The notes beneath the pieces are model-generated. The model saw only the letters and a program-made list of their open reading frames with translations. It was not told the DNA's origin and searched no databases. The translations under genes and the position numbers were made by a program. DNA of 64,000 nucleotides, taken from contig NC_061806.1 of assembly GCF_021462225.1 (NCBI RefSeq), forward strand, positions 1,488,001 through 1,552,000, given 5' to 3'. How positions within the stretch are numbered: position 1 is the stretch's first letter; every line of letters starts with the position of its first letter. Below, one piece after another: positions 57,218 through 64,000 of the stretch. The stretch comes from Girardinichthys multiradiatus (taxonomy: Eukaryota > Chordata > Actinopteri > Cyprinodontiformes > Goodeidae).

Positions 57218-57736
57218 ACCATTTTATTTGGATGTTTCTGTAACAAAACTGGCAGTAAATGGAGTTTTGTTTCAGAGAAAAGGGGGAGAGAGGAGAGTGC
57301 TGATGTACATTTCAGTAATGATGGATAACGTGGAAAAACGCCACCCACAATACACACAACATGCAGCAGGGTTGGCAAAATTAATTCAAAAAACAGCTCA
57401 CTTAGTGATGGGACACCCTCTGAATGTTTTAACAACTCACAGTGTGGTGGCATATGTGAACTCTCAAAGTTTCACCATGACAGCTCTGAGACAACACAGG
57501 CTCAGCAAAATCTTGGAGGCACCAACATAACCTACACTCACGAGGGAATCAACATGGCGGATGGAATAACACAGGAGAAACCACATCAATGTGAAGAGCT
57601 GGTTAGCAGGACAGAAAAGATAAGACCAGATTTAGAAGCCAGCCCCCTTGAGGGACCACAGGTGCGACAGCTGTTCACAGATGGTTGTTGTTTTAGGCTG
57701 GATGCTGAAGGACTTAAGACAGCAAATCTGTGGTGA
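57150..57736 (+). pseudogene. Connection and start of RNase H, then deletion
   Basis: The frame at 57150-57530 reads PFYLDVSVTKLAVNGVLFQR and later HPLNVLTTHSVVAYVNSQSF, the connection part of class I enzymes. The next frame (57554-57736) holds QLFTDGCCFR, whose D (57680-57682) is the first RNase H catalytic residue. The text then jumps within about 50 bp into the integrase core. The rest of RNase H and the zinc-binding domain of integrase are missing. Confidence 0.75.
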
Positions 57737-58453
57737 AGTGTTTGATAAATCATTACATTCCCAGACATGGTTTTCCAGCCAAAATAAGATCAGACAATGG
57801 CACCCACTTCAAAAATGAGGAGCTCAGAGAAGTGGAGATATTTTTGGGACTTAAACATTCCTTTGGGACAGTGTACCATCCACAGTCCCAGGGAAAGGTG
57901 GAAAGAATGAATCAGACCCTCAAAACCAAATTGGCTACAATCTGTGCACAGACCAAAATGAATTGGGTCACAGCCTTGCCGTTAGCCTTGATGTCTGTAA
58001 GAAGCTCCGTGAATCAGAGGCATGGTCTGACTCCACATGAACTGCAGACAGGGAGACCATTTCCAGGTCCCCAAACCAGGCTACCTTTTCTAAATGAATG
58101 TGACTCACCGTGATTATTACAGATCTCTCCACAGTCTTGTTGCAGCGTTCTCTAAACAGGTACCAGCAGAACCAGAGACCAGAGCCGGCACCACCACCTC
58201 GGAAGCTGAGTGGGTCCTGCTGAAGGTGATCAAAAGGAAGTGGTCAGAACCCAGGTGGACCGGTCCACTCCAGGCCACAGAAAGAACCTCACATGCGGTG
58301 AGACTCAAGGGTAAAGGCGACACCTGGTACCACTGGAGTCAGTGTACAGCAACAGACGCTCCGCAGAGATCCCTCGCTGAGGTCCAGGAAAACTTAAGAG
58401 GAAACACCGGGAAGGAAGATCAAACTTCTCACCCCACTGAAGGGGCAGAATAA
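57730..58453 (+). pseudogene. Proviral integrase core and C-terminal domain, partial
   Basis: The frame at 57730-58113 begins inside the catalytic core. The second D is in RSDNGTHF (57793-57795) and the E in QGKVERMN (57901-57903), with 35 residues between them, the D,D35E spacing of retroviral integrases. The first D and the zinc finger have been lost upstream. After a frame change near 58100, the frame at 58094-58453 gives WVLLKVIKRKWSEPRWTGPL, the SH3-like C-terminal domain that binds DNA. The integrase cannot be made in functional form. Confidence 0.82.
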
Positions 58454-58655
58454 TCCCCAGGGGTGAGAACGCAAAAGCTCTAGGTCAGTCTACACCTGGG
58501 AGCTGAAGAGGAGAAAGAACATCAGAAGAGTGATTGAGTTTCCCTCTCACTGAAAGTGGTAGAGTTTTCCCTCCCACTTGTAAAATACTGAATTTTAAAA
58601 AAACTGAACTATAACTTTTATATTATATTACTCACAAGTATTACCAGGAATATTC

Positions 58656-58858
58656 ATGGGGAGCCAAAGGGTAGAACCAAAACCCTCTAAGGGTTGGGTC
58701 ATGGGATGTTTGTGTGTCATATCTTTCTGCATTATTACAGTGATTTTGGGTTTGTTTTGTGAACTTCCATTCCAGACATGCTCTGACAGCCACCAAACTG
58801 AGCAAATGTTCAAACGCGCAATAAATAAGGGAAGGCTTCTCAGCATCCCATCATGATG
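58656..58858 (+). pseudogene. Possible env stub
   Basis: A 66-residue frame begins just where env should start. It has a charged N-terminus, then a hydrophobic stretch of about 22 residues around residues 15-37 that could be a signal peptide or anchor. It ends 125 bp before the 3' LTR. No surface subunit, fusion peptide or transmembrane subunit is recognisable, so env is almost wholly deleted. The assignment rests on position only. Confidence 0.4.
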
Positions 58859-58971
58859 CCACTGTTAGAGGTAGACGGTGATGATGAGGAGCAGGAAGGC
58901 ATGCTGAAGATTTAAAGTTGCTTCCAATATAATCTGTGGGCATTTTAGGGTGAAGTCTTAATTGAGACTTC

Positions 58972-58983
58972 AAAAGGGGGAAA
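58972..58983 (+). promoter_or_regulatory. Polypurine tract
   Basis: AAAAGGGGGAAA ends immediately before the TG of the 3' LTR, the place and composition expected of the plus-strand primer of retroviruses. Confidence 0.85.
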
Positions 58984-59485
58984 TGTTGGAAAATATTTCA
59001 AATACTTAATAGTGTCTGCATTGCTATGCTCAAGTTAGGATTAATAATGTGTGAAATAAAATGTATTGTGTAACTTAGTGGATTGCTCAAAACAGGTGTG
59101 TGTGTGTGTGTATGTGTGTGTCTGACTTGGCTGTGGTCTGCCCGGCACCAGTGAAGATATTTCTGTACATGTCTGAAAATAACAGCCAGAAGTAGAATAA
59201 CAGGAATGTTGTGAAGGTCGAACAGACAGCTGAATGCCAGGTGTAAGAGTTCAACTGACACTCAGCTAAAAATATGTGTTTTTTCTTTGTAATTGTACAC
59301 GCCTTGCTTTTGAATAAAAACCCTGTTCTGGGGAGGAAAGGTCAGAAGTGTTTCTGGTGACTCAGCTGGAACATCTCTCCTCCGGCCGGGGCAAAAGAAA
59401 CTGTGCAGACTCTGTGGTTCCTTTTATTATTTAGTTTTACTAAAACAAAGGAGCACGCAGGAGTTTCTGGGGAACAACTCCAACA
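58984..59485 (+). repeat. 3' LTR
   Basis: A 502-bp partner of the 5' LTR with the same TG...CA ends and AATAAA at 59313-59318. Its GT run (59096-59121) carries an A interruption that the 5' copy lacks. Confidence 0.92.
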
Positions 59486-60895
59486 GACCCCAGCCATTTA
59501 TCAACAAAAATAAGTCAATTCAAAGTCAAACATATTTCAATTAACAAACGCTTTGCTCTCCTAGAACAATCCAACTAAAACTACCAGGCAAAATGAAAGA
59601 ATAAGGCAGAACAATGAACTATATACAATATGAACAAGTGAATTAATGATAGTCAAAAACCATGACCAAAATAGTGTTATTTATGTTTGAGAACCAAGTA
59701 TTAACTTAAGAAATCTGGATATGAGGTTAAGTTAGTCTTAAGACTAATTTAGACAATAATCATGTTTAATTAGCTATCACATTTAGTAAAATAATAATAA
59801 GGAAATATTATTTCCTAGATTGGAAGCTAAAAATCCTTTTGGATAAATGAATCTCAATGGTGTTGAATTAGTTGTCTTTATTTAGTGAAATAATATTTAA
59901 GGAAATAATATTTGAATAAGAACCAACAGCTTTTCTGGATAAATGACTTTTAACTAACCTTTACCTGAATCACATGTGCGTCTTAGCGGTTAGTGGTTGG
60001 CTAATAAAGGAAAGCCTATAGCTTCCTTAAAGTCAGACATGTACCTTAAAATACCTTTAATACAAAGGTAAAAATACTTCAGTTTTGACTGAGCGTTATG
60101 GATGATCTGTGTTGAAAAACTACCCTTTAAATAAAGTTTGTCTTAACTTTAAAACACAACACAGAATACATAATTAGCTTCAATGAACTGTGTTCACATT
60201 AGGTCAGCAGCTAGTCTGCTAGCACTTTGCTGAGTTTCTCAACACAAACAGAACATTTGCATTGTGAATGGTTGTTTGAATATATGCCAATTGTTGTCCT
60301 TAATTATCTTTAAAACTAATTTGACCTAATTTCTAAATTCATAAAAATAAAACATTGGTTTATAAACATAGAAATCCACACTGAACTGTGACATCATTGC
60401 ATCATTTTTATTGGCTCCCCATTTCCTTTAGCTACTTGTATATATAGTTCATTAGTTTATTTTATTCCTTCATTTTGGTTGGTAGTTTTAGTTGAATTGT
60501 TTCTAGCCTAGTTAAAGACTTATTGACTGAAACATTTTAACGTGGAGTTGAATTGTTTTTCTCAATAAATTCTTATATTTTGGAGAGAGGTTGTCTGTGT
60601 TTATTCCATATGTGTGCAGAGCTTGCTGTTACCAAACACCAGTGCTTGAATTATTGTTCTATAATACCATGACATACTGGGCAGGTATTCATAGGACAAT
60701 GCTTGATAGACTGAAATTTGTTTGGCCTATGATTCCTGATCTGATGGTGCCCTGATGTGTTAGTCTGACTAAAATTCTATACTTTTAACTCTTTTGGTAA
60801 TTCTGTTAATAACTGATAACTATTAGTTATATTTTTAATAGTTGCTAATAGCCAAACAATCATAATTGCCATGCAACAATGGTGTTACCTGGAGG
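59486..60895. other. AT-rich stretch, no gene; possible old solo LTR
   Basis: Mostly unique AT-rich sequence. The part at about 60400-60610 combines 'tgtatatatagttc' (TATA-like) with 'ctcaataaattc' about 125 bp later, as in an LTR, but no ends or duplication could be placed. Confidence 0.4.
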
Positions 60896-61570
60896 GAGGT
60901 GATTGAGAAAAAAGGCTGAATAAGATTCAGCCTAAGATGCTGAAGGCATTGGAAATTGTGGGGCTGTCATGCCTGAAGCACTTTTTCAATCTCACATGAT
61001 GAGTGGAACAACAAACTTGGAGTGGCAGACAGGTGTGGGGGTCCCAATTTTTAACAAATGGGACCAGAGAGTGTGTTCCAACTATCAAAGATTCACACTT
61101 CTCAGATTCCTATGGAAAGTTTACTCTAAGGTGCGGAGACGAGGCTCTAAGTGTTTGTCCAGATTCAGGAGGATCAATGTGGCTGTCATCCTGGCCATGG
61201 AGCAGTGGACCCAATCTTCACCCTCATGGAATTGCTTTCAAGCGCTATCTGATCCTTTTCTTGCCCAAAGCAAGAGCAGTGTTCGCACTTTCCGCACAAA
61301 GTCTTCCTTTTTCCCAGAATGCCTCGTTATCACACATTCTGTTTGTGGTGTTCAAGGACAGAATCTTAAGGCGTAGTCATGGAGAGGAGGGTGTCTGGTC
61401 TGTAAACCTCAGGATCTCATCTGTGCTTTTTGTAGATGATGTGGTTTTGTTTGCCTCCTCAGGCCATGACCTACAGTGTGCACTGGAGTGGTTCACAGCT
61501 AAGAGTGAAGCAACTAGGATGACAGCCAGCTTCGCTATGTCCGATGTCATGGCTCTCGACAAACTCTAAC
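60896..61570 (+). pseudogene. LINE reverse-transcriptase relic with internal deletion
   Basis: The first frame gives WQTGVGVPIFNKWDQRVCSN, the opening of the polymerase domain in a common fish LINE, then FTLLRFLWKVYSKV. After a disordered middle part, another frame gives SHILFVVFKDRILRRSHGEE and ISSVLFVDDVVLFASS, the palm with its xxDD box (FVDD). The helper segments between, including the first catalytic aspartate, are deleted or scrambled. A short lead-in at 60896-60960 ('aagatgctgaaggcattgg') belongs to the same family. It is dead. Confidence 0.72.
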
Positions 61571-63844
61571 ATTAAAACCAATATGGTCACCTTGCATATA
61601 CACTCGACCTAGCTCTATGTTGCTTACTTTTGATGGTTTGTGGATTTTTTTTAAATCACTCACTAGTTACAGTTTTGTAGATTCTCTGTTGCTAAAAGTG
61701 GTGTTTGAATGACTTAAATGCAAAACAAAATACTTTGATATTAGCTGGTATTGCTAACAGTGTGCAACAATGTTGTACAAGTGATCCTCAATGCTCATAC
61801 TGCTTTTCATAAACAAGACAGCCAGTAAACTTATCCATGATAAAAATAAATGTGATTTCTCAGAAAATAAAAAAATATCTTCAAGTTAACTAGCTATAAC
61901 TGTACAAACATTATTTCCAAATGTTATATGGGTAGTATCAGATCATTCAAACAACTGCATAAAAGTTCTGCATAAAATGAGGAAATCATTCTATTTGAAT
62001 AAAGGAATGCTGGCAAAGCTACTGTGTAACTTTACTATCGCAAGGTTAGCAAACTGCAGTGCTAAACATCATATTTAAAAGCAGGTTTATCATATCTTTT
62101 TGGTCTACATCTAAGTAAGAACCTGGAATATTTTCACCACATATTTAAAAAGGCTTTTCACCCACGAAAAAAAGAATTAGCCAAACAGCTAACAATAACT
62201 TTACATTAATCACTATACTAGCATCCCTCCTCATTCTTTGTGTAAGTTCAAATGCCAAAAAGAAGGAACATTGTTGCCTTTCTATCCATGGTTTTTAACC
62301 CACTTACTTTACATACTGAAATGTATAGCTTTTTGATTACTTTTTAATTGAAGCAAGTAAATTAAAAGACGTATAATGTTTCTCAAATTCTGAATGTAAA
62401 TTTATTTTGTTTAAACAGGTGATCTGTATCTTGAAAGTCTGTATATAGAAACTATTTTTCCTGTTGAAAAGAAAGGAAATTCAAGTAAATCCTCCATCCC
62501 GCCACTCAAACCTGCACAGCACAAAAAATCACAATCCTAATCCTATATAATAATGGCAAATGTTCCCCTTTCACTATCTATCCTTTGATATTTTTTTGCT
62601 TCTGTCTGCATTCAAACTGTTACTGAAAGTGTCTAAACATTACGATATAAAGTTATGGTGCGTAAGATGCTTTTTTTAATGAGTGATCCCGAACACAGCA
62701 TTGAATCCCTACTCTGCAATCACCTCTTTGATAGTGCTGGAAGAGAGTGCCTCACCACCACCGTTGGCTTCTTTGCTGTCATTACTGGATGCAGAGGAAA
62801 AGCAGGGGAGTAACATGAGATGTAACATGCATGTTTTAGAAACTCATGGTGAATATTTTCACAAAAGGTAGAAGGAACACCGTAAGCTGGCTTAGCACAC
62901 CAGGTACGCTTCCATTATTACACGTGTTGAGCAGTTCAACTGTAACATGCTTTCTTCTTGATGTAAGATTTCGAGTATTTTCACGTCAAGCGGCTCCGAT
63001 CCAAGTAAAGCCACAGTTTATTAATGTGAAAGTCCAAGTCCAGTCCTAAGTTGTTAGTGTTTTTATTAAGTCAGGTCCAAAGTAATTACATCTGGACTCT
63101 GACTAGGTTCCAAGTGACATCATTAAAGTTCAAGCTCATTTCTCAAAATCATCCTGGCTTTTGACAAACATCTGGAACATAATCAGGCTGGGTGTGATGA
63201 CATTTCCAGATGCTCGTAGTCTTGAGGTAAACCTACACAATGTATGCAGTTATAGCTGAGTTTACTTGCAGGTAAATGCATAGGATCGCAGCAACTCTTG
63301 ACAATTAGGGCTGCGGGATACAATATATAATTTGATGCTTATAAATGTCAGTACTCTGACAACTTGATGTTCATTTATGACCTAATTTATAGGAACGGCA
63401 AATGTAAAACTTGGAGGTGCGAAACTGCTGCAGCTGGACAGTTTATGTTGAACACAACAGAAACATGAGTGGCTGGATGAGCAAGAAATACATCCTGCAA
63501 CCCCTGCAACAATGGAAAAAAATACTCAGACAATGGACAAAAGCTTCACCATATGCAAAAGGGGCAAAAATCTTTAGGCATTTTGTGAATTGATTTGATA
63601 AAAATTTAAAAGGCTGTGATGCGATTATAAATCAATTTATGATGCATCATTCCCAAAATACGCATCTATGATATCACCTTTAACTTAATCCTTTTTAGTG
63701 ATCTGCCAAAGACTGCCCTATAGTGCAAATGCACTGACTCTTAACAACTCTCAATGGTCGTAGATGTGTGTGGTAATAGTTGGAATGAACTTTGTAATTA
63801 GTTTGGCCTTTTCTGAGTTAACTTCACACATACAGGATATGGCA
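61571..63844. other. AT-rich stretch, no gene seen
   Basis: The part at 62960-63150 contains 'aagtccaagtccagtcc' phrases like those at the ends of the hAT-like element at 37.9 kb and may be a further relic. Open frames at 62683-63049 and 63411-63593 have no domains. Confidence 0.45.
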
Positions 63845-64000
63845 TGACTCTCTCCAGGTACTCCGGCTTTCTCCCACAGTCCAAAAAAAAAAACCTGCTG
63901 GTAAAGTAAACTGGTTACTCTAAATGACCTTTCAGTATGAGTGTGTGTGTGCATAGTTGTTTGCCCTTTGATGGACTGGCAGCCTGTCCAGGGTGTACCC
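63845..64000 (+). repeat. SINE body, running off the window
   Basis: The text 'ggtactccggctttctcccac', 'ggttactctaaatgac', a GT run and 'gatggactggcagcctgtcc' match the SINE at 45793-46156 in plus orientation. The tRNA-like head is missing and the 3' part lies outside the window. Confidence 0.65.

Larger units (their letters stand above)
51710..59485 (+). mobile_element. Endogenous retrovirus, gamma/epsilon-like, defective
   Basis: A 7.8-kb provirus with two LTRs (TG...CA ends), a primer-binding site, a 1.8-kb leader, gag, protease, polymerase and a polypurine tract in the usual order. The flanking 4-mers are GACA (51706-51709) and GACC (59486-59489), a probable 4-bp target duplication with one change. 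The reverse-transcriptase segment and the integrase tail are of the class I (gamma/epsilon) kind, judged by reading motifs and not by alignment. No gene is open from end to end. There are many frame changes, part of RNase H and the integrase N-terminus are deleted, and env is reduced to a stub. Confidence 0.9.

Noticed and set aside
1..64000. CRISPR arrays, bacterial operons, rRNA
   Set aside because: No regularly spaced repeats with unique spacers, no ribosome-binding-site gene clusters and no rRNA-like sequence were seen. The window is vertebrate in character.

Overview
The window looks like teleost (bony fish) nuclear DNA that is intergenic or deeply intronic. No host protein-coding exon, tRNA, rRNA or CRISPR array can be supported. 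The teleost assignment rests on the repeat content: several lineages of Tc1-like transposons with roughly 200-bp terminal repeats, tRNA-headed SINEs with vertebrate-fish style tails, Rex1/L2-like and other LINE pieces, hAT elements and an endogenous retrovirus. The species cannot be named from this.

Layout. 1-12.7 kb: AT-rich unique sequence with a terminal-inverted-repeat element (2.9-3.5 kb), two Tc1 relics, a hAT-type MITE piece and a SINE (10.65-10.91 kb). 12.77-15.61 kb: an old Tc1-like element split by a younger Tc1-like element (13.69-15.30 kb) that carries an uninterrupted 334-residue DD34E transposase, the only open reading frame here that looks potentially functional. 15.6-22.9 kb: mostly unique sequence with an AT-rich tandem array and LTR-like or LINE-tail repeats. 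22.9-31.3 kb: a MITE, a full-length but frameshifted Tc1-like element (23.10-24.73 kb), LINE pieces, a second and truncated copy of the young Tc1 family (28.37-29.59 kb), a Rex1/L2-like LINE reverse-transcriptase pseudogene and an L1-like ORF1 relic. 31.3-42.7 kb: unique sequence, more Tc1 relics, and a hAT-like element (37.91-39.47 kb) holding a MITE and a SINE.

42.7-46.9 kb is a stack of nested elements. A 4.16-kb element with 165-199-bp inverted termini and a 6-bp flanking repeat contains a 2.26-kb hAT-type element with a perfect 8-bp target duplication. That in turn contains a 557-bp inverted-repeat element and an AT-rich dispersed repeat. A SINE and a Tc1 end fragment sit elsewhere in the same outer element.

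51.71-59.49 kb is a provirus of gamma/epsilon-retrovirus-like type, on the plus strand. It has two LTRs about 97% alike by eye, a primer site resembling tRNA-Trp, a long leader, broken gag-pro-pol and almost no env. Its leader carries six short hairpins that resemble the T-arm of tRNA, which is the least explained signal in the window. Two pieces of one LINE family lie on either side of the provirus. The rest to 64 kb is AT-rich, with a SINE running off the right edge.

The genes do not form a pathway. They record successive insertions, with at least one Tc1 family and the provirus relatively recent. All family calls come from reading the sequence and recalling families; no database search was run.
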